A stretch of 64,000 nucleotides of DNA from Micavibrio sp. UBA6145. GTDB lineage: Bacteria; Pseudomonadota; Alphaproteobacteria; Micavibrionales; UBA1664. Shown here in pieces: positions 1-8,038 of the stretch. A program made the position numbers and the translations under genes. The stretch is from contig DIUZ01000026.1 in the NCBI GenBank assembly GCA_002423205.1, forward strand, positions 248,001 to 312,000. The letters run 5' to 3'. Below the pieces are notes generated by a model that saw nothing but the letters and a program-made list of their open reading frames with translations, had not been told where the DNA came from and searched no databases. How positions within the stretch are numbered: position 1 is the stretch's first letter; each line of letters starts with the position of its first letter.

Positions 1-2
1 AT

Positions 3-1043
3 TCATCGCTGGAACAGGCCGTCGGCGACATGTTCGAAAACGACGCCGTACGCGGTTTCGTGTCGGTGCAGGCAACCCTCGCCTCAATGACCGTACCCAA
101 CCGCAAGGGGTCTGCGGCTTCACTCATCCAATACATGCTCTCGCTCGGCGGGCACCGACCGTATCGCGGCGACTGGCAACCTTTGCGCGGCTCGCTGCAC
201 CATTACTTACGTGCGCTGACGCAGGGCGCGCTCGACCGCGATGTTGCGTTCTTTCCGGGTCAGGTCGCCGAAAGCTTCATCATCCAGGACGAACGCATTA
301 CCGGCGTCAAAATCACGGACGGCGAAGTGATCGAGGCCGGCATGGTCGTCGCCGACATCAATCCCCTGACCCTTTTCGACCAGATGATCGGTTCGACCAA
401 ACTGCCGACCGAACTCCAGACCCGCCTGCAACCTTTGCGTCAGGGCGGCGGTTTCGTGCGCATGAAACTGGCCCTGTCCGACCTGCCCAAATTCACATCA
501 TCTGAAAACACCACCGTCATGAACGGCGAAATCCTGATCGGCGCATCGCCGTCCTATATTGCTGCGGCCCGGTCCGACGCCAAGGCCGAAGGCGGCTCGC
601 ACCGCCCGGTGGTCAGCCTGGTCATTCCGTCCCTGACATCCGACGAACTGGCCCCCAAGGGCAAACACGTCGCATCCCTGATCGCCCAGTATTACGAACC
701 CGGCCTGCCCAACGACCCCGACAACTGGGGTGCCATTGCCGATTCCGTCTACGGCGCGCTGGAAAACGTCGCACCGGGCTTCTCCCGCCTGGTCGATACG
801 GCCGCTGTTTACATGGGTGACAACATGGCCCGCACCATCGGCCCCATCAACCGCGAGGCTTTGGGCGGCGGCCACCCGCTGACCCAGCTTTTCGGCGGGC
901 TTTTCGGACATCACGGGATCGGCGCGGGCGTGCCTTTGACCAATCTGGTCGTCTGCGGCTACGGGCCGGAGGCATCGGCCAGCCCACACCTCAACCGCGG
1001 CGGCGAAAATGCCGCCCGCGCAGTCATGCAAAACGCCGCCTGA
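3..1043 (+). CDS. Phytoene desaturase-like FAD oxidoreductase, C-terminal part (5' truncated by window)
   Basis: The reading frame is already open at the window edge, so the N-terminal FAD-binding Rossmann motif lies outside the window; about 346 codons remain. The visible part resembles the C-terminal two thirds of CrtI-type NAD(P)/FAD-dependent oxidoreductases. It has the substrate-domain stretch SAASLIQYMLSLGGHRPYRG near residues 35-55, the ADINP segment, and a C-terminal GGGHPLTQLFGG / VCGYGPEASASPHLN region that would close the FAD site. The first ATG at 30 is internal to the family alignment and is not taken as the start. The family covers carotenoid desaturases and many uncharacterised relatives; the substrate cannot be told here and no carotenoid genes lie nearby. 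Stop codon TGA at 1041-1043. Confidence 0.75.
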   Translation, partial: SSLEQAVGDMFENDAVRGFVSVQATLASMTVPNRKGSAASLIQYMLSLGGHRPYRGDWQPLRGSLHHYLRALTQGALDRDVAFFPGQVAESFIIQDERITGVKITDGEVIEAGMVVADINPLTLFDQMIGSTKLPTELQTRLQPLRQGGGFVRMKLALSDLPKFTSSENTTVMNGEILIGASPSYIAAARSDAKAEGGSHRPVVSLVIPSLTSDELAPKGKHVASLIAQYYEPGLPNDPDNWGAIADSVYGALENVAPGFSRLVDTAAVYMGDNMARTIGPINREALGGGHPLTQLFGGLFGHHGIGAGVPLTNLVVCGYGPEASASPHLNRGGENAARAVMQNAA

Positions 1044-1045
1044 CA

Positions 1046-1105
1046 GACGCTTTAGCGTCGTGATTTAACACCCCATGACGCTTTAGCGTCTTGATTTAAC
1101 CACCG
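1046..1105. repeat. Tandem pair of about 31-bp repeats, each with a short perfect hairpin
   Basis: The 14-mer GACGCTTTAGCGTC occurs at 1046-1059 and again at 1077-1090. Each copy is a 5-bp inverted repeat (GACGC/GCGTC) around TTTA and is followed by (G/T)TGATTTAAC. The unit length is 31 bp. The pair fills the gap between the oxidoreductase stop and the NDUFA12 homologue. It could be a tandem transcription-stop or processing signal, or a REP-like dispersed element. No poly-T tract follows, so it is not a standard intrinsic terminator. Confidence 0.7.
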
Positions 1106-1121
1106 TTTTCCGCCATTCCTT

Positions 1122-1526
1122 ATGGTCATGAAATTCATTCTTCAAAGCCTGCTTGGCGTTCTGTCGCCGCTGTCCTTCATGCTGCTGGTCTGGCGCAAGG
1201 GCGAATTCGTCGGCACCGACCAGATCGGCAACAAGTATTACCGTGGCACCGCCCGCAAGGGTTACAACCACGACCGCCGCTGGGTCGTCTATAAAGACGA
1301 ACCGCAGGCCAGCGCCGTCCCGCCGGAATGGCATGGCTGGCTGCATCATCAGACCGATGCCGTACCGACATCCGACGGCACATCATTCCGCAAACCCTGG
1401 CAAATCGGCTGGCGTCCGAACCTGACGGGTACCGAACTTGCTTACCGCCCGCCGGGCCATGAACTGTCTGGCGGCAAACGCGCCAAGGCCACCGGCGATT
1501 ACCAGGCATGGAGGCCTGAACAATGA
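1122..1526 (+). CDS. NADH:ubiquinone oxidoreductase subunit NDUFA12 homologue
   Basis: This 134-residue protein carries the family signature: GNKYYRG near residue 40, then RRWVVYKDEP and VPPEWHGWLHHQTDAVP (residues about 55-85). NDUFA12 (B17.2) is a supernumerary subunit of complex I found in mitochondria and alphaproteobacteria, where it contacts the hydrophilic arm at the inner membrane. A short hydrophobic N-terminus (ILQSLLGVLSPLSFMLLVW) precedes the domain. ATG 1122 and ATG 1128 are both possible starts. Its stop overlaps the start of mlaD by 4 bp, and the NDUFA12-mlaD-DUF2155 order is common in alphaproteobacteria, so the three probably form one transcript. Confidence 0.9.
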   Translation: MVMKFILQSLLGVLSPLSFMLLVWRKGEFVGTDQIGNKYYRGTARKGYNHDRRWVVYKDEPQASAVPPEWHGWLHHQTDAVPTSDGTSFRKPWQIGWRPNLTGTELAYRPPGHELSGGKRAKATGDYQAWRPEQ

Positions 1527-2047
1527 AACGCAACATCATCGAAACGGTTCTGGGCGCTGTCGTCCTGGTTGTCGCCGCGGGATTCCTGATCTACTCGACC
1601 AGTTCGTCCAATACCGGCGCTATCGCAGGGTATGACGTCAATGTCGCCTTCAACGAAATCGGCGGACTTAAAACCGGGGACGATGTCCGCGTCGGCGGCG
1701 TCAAGGTCGGCACGGTCAGAGACATCAATCTCGATCCCGCCACATACCGCGCCAAAGTTGTCATGACCATCGACAACAAAATCAAACTGCCGATGGATAC
1801 AGCAGCCCGCGTGTCGTCGGAATCGCTGATGGGCGGTAACTACCTTGCGCTCGATCCGGGCGGCGATGAAGAAAACATCCGCGCCGGCGGCACTGTCCAG
1901 TATTCGCAGGACGCGCAAAATCTTGAATCCCTTCTTGGTAAATTCATCTTCTCGATGAACGGCGACAAGAAAGACGAAGGCAAGGCTGCGGTATCTGTAC
2001 CAGCATCTTCCCCTGACGCGCAGGGCGGCAATCTGCCGAAAATGTAA
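1523..2047 (+). CDS. mlaD: MlaD family lipid-transport substrate-binding protein
   Basis: The 174-residue protein has one N-terminal membrane helix (residues about 7-27, VLGAVVLVVAAGFLIYS). It is followed by the MCE/MlaD domain with AGYDVNVAFNEIGGLKTGD and VRVGGVKVGTV (residues about 35-70). MlaD proteins are inner-membrane anchored, form hexameric rings in the periplasm, and bind phospholipids for the Mla system that keeps outer-membrane lipid asymmetry. Length and domain layout are normal. It overlaps the NDUFA12 homologue by 4 bp at its start and shares one base with the next start (TAATG), indicating translational coupling. No mlaE or mlaF gene is next to it; in alphaproteobacteria mlaD is often separate. 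Confidence 0.88.
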   Translation: MKRNIIETVLGAVVLVVAAGFLIYSTSSSNTGAIAGYDVNVAFNEIGGLKTGDDVRVGGVKVGTVRDINLDPATYRAKVVMTIDNKIKLPMDTAARVSSESLMGGNYLALDPGGDEENIRAGGTVQYSQDAQNLESLLGKFIFSMNGDKKDEGKAAVSVPASSPDAQGGNLPKM

Positions 2048-2721
2048 TGCGCGGGTACCTCGCCTACGCACTCTGCCTTTTCGTGGTTTTCGCAAATCCT
2101 GCCTATGCGCAGGACGCGACCACCGCCACGCCTTCATCTGATGAAGAAACCCCGGACCGCGTCATCAGCCCGGAAGTCCGCGCGATCATGAACACGCCGC
2201 AGCCGCCCGTCACCACGGACGGCGAAATTGACGCTGCCGGCGCGCCGCCGGCGGCACTACCCGACACACCTGAAAACAAAATGCCTGAATATGACGACCT
2301 GCCCCAGGTCGAGCTGCGCATTCTCGACAAGGTCCGGGCCGAAAGCCGTACCTATGTCCTCAATGTTGGGCGCACCGTCGCTTACGCAAATATCCGCATC
2401 CGCCCGCGCGCCTGCCGCAAATCAAGCCCGCTGGATGACCCTGAAAACGCATCCTTCCTGCAAATATGGGAAGTGAAACCCGACCAGACATCGGCGTGGA
2501 TTTTCTCAGGCTGGATGTTCGCATCCTCGCCGTCGCTTTCCGGCATGGACCACCCGGTCTATGACGTGACCGTGCTCGACTGCAAAGACCCGGAAGGCAA
2601 AAAATCTGACGCCACCGCCACCACCGACGAACCCGCACCGGCTGAAGCACCCGCATCCGAAGGCGAAACAAACACAGAAGTTAAAGCCGAAGGCGAAAGC
2701 GCCGCACCCAGCAAGCCGTGA
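2047..2721 (+). CDS. DUF2155 domain-containing exported protein
   Basis: The 224-residue protein begins with a clear signal peptide (residues 1-21, ending ANPAYA-Q). A Pro/Thr/Glu-rich linker follows, then the DUF2155 core: VELRILDKVRAESRTYVLNVG, RPRACRKSSP and IFSGWMFASSPSLSGMDHPVYDVTVLDC (residues about 90-180). The two Cys could form a disulfide. The Ala/Glu-rich tail after residue 185 is low complexity. The function of the family is unknown; it is conserved beside mlaD and aat in alphaproteobacteria. The start is fixed by TAATG coupling to mlaD. Its last 163 bp overlap the 3' end of the convergent aat gene. Confidence 0.88.
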   Translation: MRGYLAYALCLFVVFANPAYAQDATTATPSSDEETPDRVISPEVRAIMNTPQPPVTTDGEIDAAGAPPAALPDTPENKMPEYDDLPQVELRILDKVRAESRTYVLNVGRTVAYANIRIRPRACRKSSPLDDPENASFLQIWEVKPDQTSAWIFSGWMFASSPSLSGMDHPVYDVTVLDCKDPEGKKSDATATTDEPAPAEAPASEGETNTEVKAEGESAAPSKP

Positions 2722-3284
2722 TAATCATCCCGTGGGATGGCGATGCATCCAAATTGTTTGAGATGCTCGTTCACAAACTGGCAATCCAGTAATTCAAACT
2801 TCTTCTGCCGAAGCCGCGCAACCAGATGCACCAGTGCAATTTTGCTGGCATCCGTCATGCACGAAAACATGCTCTCCCCAAAAAACGCCCGCTCAATCGC
2901 AAGACCGTAAAGTCCACCCGCAAGCGTGCCGTCCGGTGCCCAGCACTCAACGGAATGTGCGTGCCCCATGCGGTGCAGTTCTTTGTACCACCCCGCGATC
3001 ATCGGATTGATCCATGTCTCAGGCCGGCCCGGTGTCTCTGCCGCGCACGCATCAATCACACGGTCGAACGCCGTATTGATCGAGACGCGGTAAGGATTTT
3101 TTCTAAGTGATTTTCTAAGCGATGCCGGAATATGAAACCGGTCCAGCGGTATGACGCCGCGCATCTCCGGATCGATCCAGAAGATATCCGTATCATCCGC
3201 ACGCTCCGCCATCGGGAATATCCCGGCGCGGTACGCATTCAGCAGGTCTTCTGCCGTTACTTCGTCGATGAGCGGAGCATCCAT
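2559..3284 (-). CDS. aat: Leucyl/phenylalanyl-tRNA--protein transferase
   Basis: Aat adds Leu or Phe from aminoacyl-tRNA to N-terminal Lys/Arg of proteins, marking them for ClpAP through the N-end rule in the cytoplasm. Family motifs are visible in order: LLNAYRAGIFPM (14-25), WIDPEMRGVIPLDRFHIP (36-53), SVECWAPDGTLAGGLYGLAIERAFFGESMF (111-140), LVARLRQ and LLDCQFVNEHLKQFGCIAIPR (165-185). The core ends near residue 195. The remaining about 45 residues are an unusual Ala/Ser/Val-rich tail that lies wholly inside the 3' end of the convergent DUF2155 gene. The start overlaps the dps stop by 28 bp, so the two are probably co-transcribed. Confidence 0.93.
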   Translation of the reverse strand: MDAPLIDEVTAEDLLNAYRAGIFPMAERADDTDIFWIDPEMRGVIPLDRFHIPASLRKSLRKNPYRVSINTAFDRVIDACAAETPGRPETWINPMIAGWYKELHRMGHAHSVECWAPDGTLAGGLYGLAIERAFFGESMFSCMTDASKIALVHLVARLRQKKFELLDCQFVNEHLKQFGCIAIPRDDYHGLLGAALSPSALTSVFVSPSDAGASAGAGSSVVAVASDFLPSGSLQSSTVTS

Positions 3285-3718
3285 GCGGTTTTTTCGTGGC
3301 TGCCCAGACGCTGGGTCAGCAGATCCGCCGTCGCGAGGTCGTTGGCATCATCCGCAAGGTTGATGATCTTGGCAAGCGACTGCGAAATCTCTTCGTGGTC
3401 GTCGGCAAGATCCTTCGCCATCTGGCGGGCATCACGGATGTTCTGGCCGCTTTCTTTAAGCGACGCCTGACCCAGAAGGGATTTCAGAGACACCGGAGCA
3501 TAAGCATCAAGCGTGCGGACACGCTCGGCGATTTCATCCACGGCCTTCCACAATTCATTGTACTGGTCCTCGAACATCAGATGATATTCACGGAAATCCT
3601 CGCCCTCGACATTGAAGTGATAGGCATGGGTTTTGTAGTACAGCACGAAGGTGTCGGCGAGAACGCCAGTCAGACCTTCGATGATGACTTTACGTTTCTT
3701 GGAATCGATCTGTTTCAT
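3257..3718 (-). CDS. dps: Dps family DNA-binding ferritin-like protein
   Basis: The 153-residue protein matches Dps in length and sequence. The helix-A/B ferroxidase ligands are present in THAYHFNVEGEDFREYHLMFEDQYNELWKAVDEIAERV (residues about 31-67), with the His, Asp and Glu at the usual spacing. Dps forms dodecamers that oxidise and store iron and can coat DNA in starvation or oxidative stress. The Lys-rich start (MKQIDSKKRK) could serve in DNA binding. It lies upstream of aat with a 28-bp overlap and starts 8 bp after the stop of the upstream orphan gene, so a three-gene unit is likely. Confidence 0.92.
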   Translation of the reverse strand: MKQIDSKKRKVIIEGLTGVLADTFVLYYKTHAYHFNVEGEDFREYHLMFEDQYNELWKAVDEIAERVRTLDAYAPVSLKSLLGQASLKESGQNIRDARQMAKDLADDHEEISQSLAKIINLADDANDLATADLLTQRLGSHEKTAWMLRSSTK

Positions 3719-3725
3719 GAACTAC

Positions 3726-4343
3726 TTACTCCTGACCAGTGTTTCCGGTTCCATTGCCGCTTGGACGACGCAGGATAGAACCCATATTGGCACCTGAACC
3801 GGGACCCAGAGACGGCGGTGCCGCACGCGGGACGTTTTGCTGTTGCAGGCGCTGCGCCAGTGCCTGTTCCTTGACCAGTTGCTGCGCTAGTTGCGGCGCG
3901 ACCTGAAGCGTGGCACCCGAAAGTCCCTCGCGGTGCATGATGCCGCCATTGGACGACGCATCACCAAGATTGTCGCGGTGAACACTCTGCGCGAATTTGG
4001 AATCCTTCAGCCATTTTTGCAGCGATGTGACACCACGATGCATTTCGACCGGATACAGATCGTCTTCATCGTCGCTGACTTTCATCAGCGGGGCCTGCAC
4101 GGCATAGCTCATGCGCCCGCGTTCAATCGCGCAGACATGCAGGTATGATGTTTTCTTGAGCGAACTGGCGAACTCTTCGTCCACCGGCACATTGAGTTTG
4201 AGCGAGTCCATCGTCGTGCCGAATTCCAGTGTCAGCGACCGTTCGCCGACATCGAAAATGATACCGGATACTTCCTGTTTGAAAGTGGCGTTACTGACCA
4301 GGCCAAGTTCGCCGCGCGGGGTCGCCAAAAGATCGATTTGCAT
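3726..4343 (-). CDS. Conserved-looking hypothetical protein
   Basis: I do not recognise this 205-residue protein. The N-terminal half (residues 1-95) looks like a compact beta-rich domain (GELGLVSNATFKQEVSGIIF, SLTLEFGTTMDSLKLNVP, SYLHVCAIERGRMSYAVQAP). The C-terminal half is Gln/Pro/Gly-rich and probably disordered, ending RRPSGNGTGNTGQE. The frame stays open upstream to 4889, but that part overlaps the divergent AsnB-like gene, so ATG 4343 is chosen; a GGGGAGG tract lies about 18 bases upstream of it. It sits just ahead of dps and aat on the same strand. No signal peptide or membrane segment is seen. Confidence 0.6.
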   Translation of the reverse strand: MQIDLLATPRGELGLVSNATFKQEVSGIIFDVGERSLTLEFGTTMDSLKLNVPVDEEFASSLKKTSYLHVCAIERGRMSYAVQAPLMKVSDDEDDLYPVEMHRGVTSLQKWLKDSKFAQSVHRDNLGDASSNGGIMHREGLSGATLQVAPQLAQQLVKEQALAQRLQQQNVPRAAPPSLGPGSGANMGSILRRPSGNGTGNTGQE

Positions 4344-4419
4344 ATTTTTCTCTATTTTTTGCCTCCCCACTAATTTAGCGTACTCACCAAGTTTTGACCA
4401 GCTTAAGGCACCGTAACCC

Positions 4420-6018
4420 ATGACAGCCCTTGCCGGACTTCTCTCAGAGAAAATGCAGGCGCAACAGGATGTTGCGCGGATTCTGGCTATCGATATTCTG
4501 GCCCCCGCCACACGCGGCCGTGACGACCGCAACGCATTCGTACAGGGCCCCTGCGCCATTGCCGCCCACACACACCGCACCATCGACCTGACCCCCGACG
4601 GCGCGCAACCCTTTACCACCGCCCCCTTTACCGTCGCGCTTGACGGATACGTGGCCAACGCGCTGATCCTGCGCCGTGAGATGGAAGACACCGGCGACGC
4701 GACCTTCCGCGGGCACGGGGATGCCGAAATCATCGCGCAGGGGGCCAAACTCTGGGGTCTCAACCGCCTGCTGCAAAAACTGGAGGGTGCCTTCACCTTC
4801 GCCTTGTGGGACGCCGAAAACGCGGCCCTGCACCTGGTTCGGGACCGTATGGGCGCGCGGCCCTTATATGTCACGGCCTTTGACGGCATGACCGCCTTCG
4901 CCTCCGATCTTCAGGGTTTCCGCCGCCTCCCGGGTTTCAGCCCGGTCATAGATACGCAAGGCGCCGCCGCCTATCTGGCTTTTGGCCATGTGGCCGCCCC
5001 CCGCACATTGTGGAAAGACGTGATATCCATCCCGCCCGGCCACCGCATGATGATAAAAACGGCGGAAAACAGCCTTCCCAAGGCCGAAATGTACTGGTCC
5101 CCCGCCACCACGGTTGAGGAAAGCGCCCTGCGCGGCGGCGGCGACTCCGTCCGCCTTGAGCGGTTGATTGCTGCGTTATCCGGCGAAGCCACACGCCTTG
5201 ATGTCCCGTTCAGCATGATCGATGACTTCACACCCGCAACATTCCAGTTACGCAGCAATTTAGACCGCGCATCAGACAAGCCTTACAAAGCCATTCCGCT
5301 AACTCTGCCTGATGGCGCGGCCCTGCAAATAGCGTATGAATCCCTGTCTTTACTGCCTGAGCCCGTGGCCGATCCCATGGCCGCATCCTGGTATCTGGCA
5401 TGCAAAAACGCAGCAAACGATACGGGTGTTTTACTGGCGGCAAACGGGGTCGAAATCCCCCCTCCCGAGGATTCCCGCACCCGCCGCCTGCGGAAAACCC
5501 TCGACCTTGTCCCCGGCCTGTTCAAACCCCTGCTTCCCGCCCGTTTTGCAGGGATCAGCGGCAATGCGGAGGCCCGTTACCTGACCCGCACCCGCCTGTG
5601 GCCGCTGGATGCGCCGGACCCTGATGTCATCGAACCCCGCATCGACGCTACCCTGGCCTCGCGTATTGCGTTCTATGAATGCGCGGACCGCCTGCGCAAC
5701 GCGGTCCTGCCCGGCCTTGACCGCATCGCCTTTGCCGCCGGCATCGAACTTCGCCTGCCGATGGCGGATGCCCGGGTACTGGATATCGGCCTACCCGTCG
5801 CCAGCGCCGCCGGTAATCCGGATATCGCTACATGGCTGCGCGGCCCCCTGCGCCCGCGTGTCGCGGCCCAGATGACCAAAGACGCATTCGACCGGCTGGG
5901 TATCGAACAATCCGCACCATTTACGGATGCGTGGAAAGATTTTCTGGCCGGTGACAACACCCGCACCAGACCGTTATGGGCGCTGTCCACGCTGCTGGCA
6001 TGGTCGGGACGCCAGTGA
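4420..6018 (+). CDS. Asparagine synthetase-like protein lacking catalytic motifs
   Basis: The 532-residue protein follows the AsnB fold order: an N-terminal class II glutamine amidotransferase-like domain (residues 1-190, with FAFTLWDxxN-type and VRDRMGARPLYV segments) and a C-terminal synthetase-like domain. The catalytic residues are missing. The N-terminus reads MTALAGL instead of MCGI.G, so position 2 is Thr, not Cys. The ATP pyrophosphatase loop SGGxDSS is absent (the region reads VPFSMIDDFTPATF). SGDGGDELFGGY is replaced by AANGVEIPPP after the recognisable LPEPVADPMAASWYL. The late ELRLPMADARVLD segment is kept. It therefore looks like a pseudo-enzyme or a divergent Ntn-type protein. 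The epimerase follows 13 bp downstream, suggesting a surface-polysaccharide role (inference). Confidence 0.72.
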   Translation: MTALAGLLSEKMQAQQDVARILAIDILAPATRGRDDRNAFVQGPCAIAAHTHRTIDLTPDGAQPFTTAPFTVALDGYVANALILRREMEDTGDATFRGHGDAEIIAQGAKLWGLNRLLQKLEGAFTFALWDAENAALHLVRDRMGARPLYVTAFDGMTAFASDLQGFRRLPGFSPVIDTQGAAAYLAFGHVAAPRTLWKDVISIPPGHRMMIKTAENSLPKAEMYWSPATTVEESALRGGGDSVRLERLIAALSGEATRLDVPFSMIDDFTPATFQLRSNLDRASDKPYKAIPLTLPDGAALQIAYESLSLLPEPVADPMAASWYLACKNAANDTGVLLAANGVEIPPPEDSRTRRLRKTLDLVPGLFKPLLPARFAGISGNAEARYLTRTRLWPLDAPDPDVIEPRIDATLASRIAFYECADRLRNAVLPGLDRIAFAAGIELRLPMADARVLDIGLPVASAAGNPDIATWLRGPLRPRVAAQMTKDAFDRLGIEQSAPFTDAWKDFLAGDNTRTRPLWALSTLLAWSGRQ

Positions 6019-6031
6019 TAGGATTTTGCCC

Positions 6032-7000
6032 ATGATCCTCCTGACCGGCGCGGCCGGATTCATCGGCTTTCACACAGCCAAAAAACTGCTCCAAAACGGG
6101 CAGACCGTCATCGGCGTCGATTCCCTGAACGACTATTACGACGTGTCTTTGAAAAAAGCGCGGCTGGCGCAGATTGAAAACCACAAAAATTTCACCTTCC
6201 ACCGCGCCAATATCGCGGATCACAAGGCGATGCAGGATATCGTGGCAAAGCACCCCGGCATCACCGCGATCATCCATCTCGCGGCGCAGGCAGGCGTGCG
6301 CTACAGCATCGAAAATCCGTTCGCATACGCTGAATCAAATCTGACCGGCCAGCTATCGATGCTTGAAATCGCGCGCGGCATAAAAAACCTCTCCCACTTC
6401 GTGTATGCGTCCAGCTCATCCGTCTACGGCAATTCCAGCACAGCGCCCTTCAGCACAAAAGAACGCGCAGACGAACCCGTATCGCTCTACGCCGCCACAA
6501 AACGCGCGGGCGAATTGCTGGCGCATTCTTATGCCGGGCTGTACCGCATTCCGTCCACGGGCCTGCGCTTTTTCACCGTGTACGGCCCATGGGGCCGCCC
6601 GGACATGGCTTATTTCTCATTCACCAAGGCCATCGTCGAAGGTAAACCTATCAAGGTCTTCAACCAGGGCGATCTGCGCCGCGACTTCACCTATATCGAC
6701 GACATTGTAAACGGCATCATCAGTTGCATCGGCAAACCACCCGTGAGCGATACACCGCACCGCGTGCTCAATCTTGGCAATCACCGCCCCGTCATGCTTG
6801 GTGATTTCATTAGCACCATCGAAAATGCGCTCGGCCAAAAAGCGATCCGCGAAGACGCGCCCATGGCCCCGGGCGACGTATACGAAACCTGCGCCGATAT
6901 CACCGATTCCAAAGCGATTCTGGGTTTTGAACCGCAGACGACGCTGGATATCGGCATCCCCAAATTCGTGGACTGGTACCGCGCGTATTACGGCGCATGA
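6032..7000 (+). CDS. NAD-dependent nucleotide-sugar epimerase (UDP-glucuronate 4-epimerase-like)
   Basis: This 322-residue extended SDR enzyme starts MILLTGAAGFIGFHTAKKLL, with the TGxxGFIG NAD-binding loop at residues 5-12. The catalytic YxxxK is in SLYAATKRAGE near residue 155 with the Ser/Thr of ASSSSVYGN upstream. The later GPWGRPDMAYFSFTKAI and VFNQGDLRRDFTYIDDIV are typical of CapI/LpsL-type UDP-glucuronate 4-epimerases, which make UDP-galacturonate for LPS or capsule. The upstream in-frame extension to 5927 lies inside the AsnB-like gene and is rejected in favour of ATG 6032. Its stop overlaps the yqaA-like start by 4 bp. Confidence 0.87.
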   Translation: MILLTGAAGFIGFHTAKKLLQNGQTVIGVDSLNDYYDVSLKKARLAQIENHKNFTFHRANIADHKAMQDIVAKHPGITAIIHLAAQAGVRYSIENPFAYAESNLTGQLSMLEIARGIKNLSHFVYASSSSVYGNSSTAPFSTKERADEPVSLYAATKRAGELLAHSYAGLYRIPSTGLRFFTVYGPWGRPDMAYFSFTKAIVEGKPIKVFNQGDLRRDFTYIDDIVNGIISCIGKPPVSDTPHRVLNLGNHRPVMLGDFISTIENALGQKAIREDAPMAPGDVYETCADITDSKAILGFEPQTTLDIGIPKFVDWYRAYYGA

Positions 7001-7440
7001 CACAGACGGCCGTCTATGGCGGTTTATTTGTTGCGGCCTTCGCCGCCGCCAGCGTCTTGCCCGCACAATCCGAAGGCATTCTTCTCGGCCTTGTCGCTAC
7101 CGATAAATATTCGCTGATCATCCTTCTGGCCGTGGCCAGCGCCGGGAATATTCTGGGCTCGCTTTTCAACTGGTGGCTGGGCCTGTCTATCCAGCGCTTC
7201 AAGAACCGTAAGTGGTTTCCCGTAGGCGAGGACGCACTGGCCAGAGCGCAGAACCATTACGCACGTTATGGCCGCTGGTCGCTTTTGCTCAGTTGGGTGC
7301 CGTTCATCGGCGACCCCATTACCGTCGTCGCCGGCATCATGCGCGAACGTATAATACCGTTTTTGATACTGGTAAGCATCACCAAGACCGGGCGTTATAT
7401 CGCGCTTGTATACCTGTATCTGAATTACGCCGGCACGTGA
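6997..7440 (+). CDS. YqaA/DedA-family inner-membrane protein
   Basis: The 147-residue protein has four to five predicted membrane segments. It shows the VTT/DedA-like pattern SVLPAQSEGILLGL (20-33), AGNILGSLFNWWLG (49-62), RYGRWSLLLSWVPFIGDPITVVAG (90-113) and a final hydrophobic helix. The FIGDPITVVAG segment with the re-entrant Pro/Gly is the family hallmark; DedA relatives act in lipid or ion homeostasis, but YqaA has no settled role. The ATGA overlap with the epimerase suggests one transcript starting at the AsnB-like gene. Confidence 0.85.
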   Translation: MTQTAVYGGLFVAAFAAASVLPAQSEGILLGLVATDKYSLIILLAVASAGNILGSLFNWWLGLSIQRFKNRKWFPVGEDALARAQNHYARYGRWSLLLSWVPFIGDPITVVAGIMRERIIPFLILVSITKTGRYIALVYLYLNYAGT

Positions 7441-7499
7441 CGCATGGTCATCAGGTAATCAACCATGCGCCGCACCTCGAACGGATCGGCACGACCGTA

Positions 7500-7775
7500 C
7501 TAGCAACCGACAATGCAAGACCAAACAGCAGGCCGGATTCGATGCTCTAGCCCCACGCCGAACATCAGCAACACGATGCCGATTTCCGCCAGTTGTTCGG
7601 CAATGACAACATCACCCGTAAAACCGGGTGTAAACGGGCCGATCAGGATACCGGCCAGCAGATATCCGACAATAGGCGGAAGGCGGAGTTTGGATGCCAG
7701 AAGACCCAGCAGAAAAGCAACACCAAGGCCCGCAGCCACAGTTGATACCAACGGTAATTCATGAGGCGCGGCCAT
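7500..7775 (-). pseudogene. N-terminal remnant of a Kef-type K+/H+ antiporter
   Basis: The 91-codon frame reads STVAAGLGVAFLLGLLASKL, LPPIVGYLLAGILIGPFTPG and AEIGIVLLMFGVGLEHR. This is the first two to three helices of CPA2 (KefB/YbaL-type) antiporters, which are normally about 550-600 residues. The similarity ends abruptly after GVGLEH; the last dozen codons are unrelated and run into a stop. The sequence between 7441 and 7499 does not continue the family. It is best read as the remnant of a deletion or replacement next to the tRNA-Gly(CCC) gene. A functional micro-protein is unlikely but cannot be excluded. Confidence 0.75.
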
Positions 7776-7865
7776 ATAGATTGCCCTGGTCGAAGGATAC
7801 CCGGAAAGGTAAAAAGACCAGTTAAAATAAGGGATAATTTGAGCGATTTATCAGAGACTTAAATA

Positions 7866-7940
7866 TGGAGCGGGCGACGGGATTTGAACCCGCGACATTC
7901 AGCTTGGGAAGTTGACGCTCTACCGCTGAGCTACACCCGC
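7866..7940 (-). tRNA. tRNA-Gly (anticodon CCC)
   Basis: Read on the minus strand, the gene starts GCGGGTGTAGCTCAGCGG and ends with an encoded CCA. The acceptor stem GCGGGTG/CGCCCGC, D-arm GCTC..GAGC and T-arm GCGGG-TTCAAAT-CCCGT all form. The anticodon loop is TTCCCAA, giving CCC; the anticodon stem has one A-C mismatch. The length is 75 nt. A near copy with anticodon GCC lies 2 kb away, and the patch between them carries accessory genes. Confidence 0.95.
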
Positions 7941-8038
7941 CTGTCTTTTAAGGACAAAGATTTCTTAGCATAAGCAGCTGAAAAAACACAAGCTTTCGCC
8001 TTAAGTGTGTATTTACGTAAAAATGATAGGGTGATGCC

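Noticed and set aside
4344..4889. Upstream in-frame extension of the 3726-4343 hypothetical gene
   Set aside because: It overlaps the 5' part of the AsnB-like gene on the other strand and looks random in composition.
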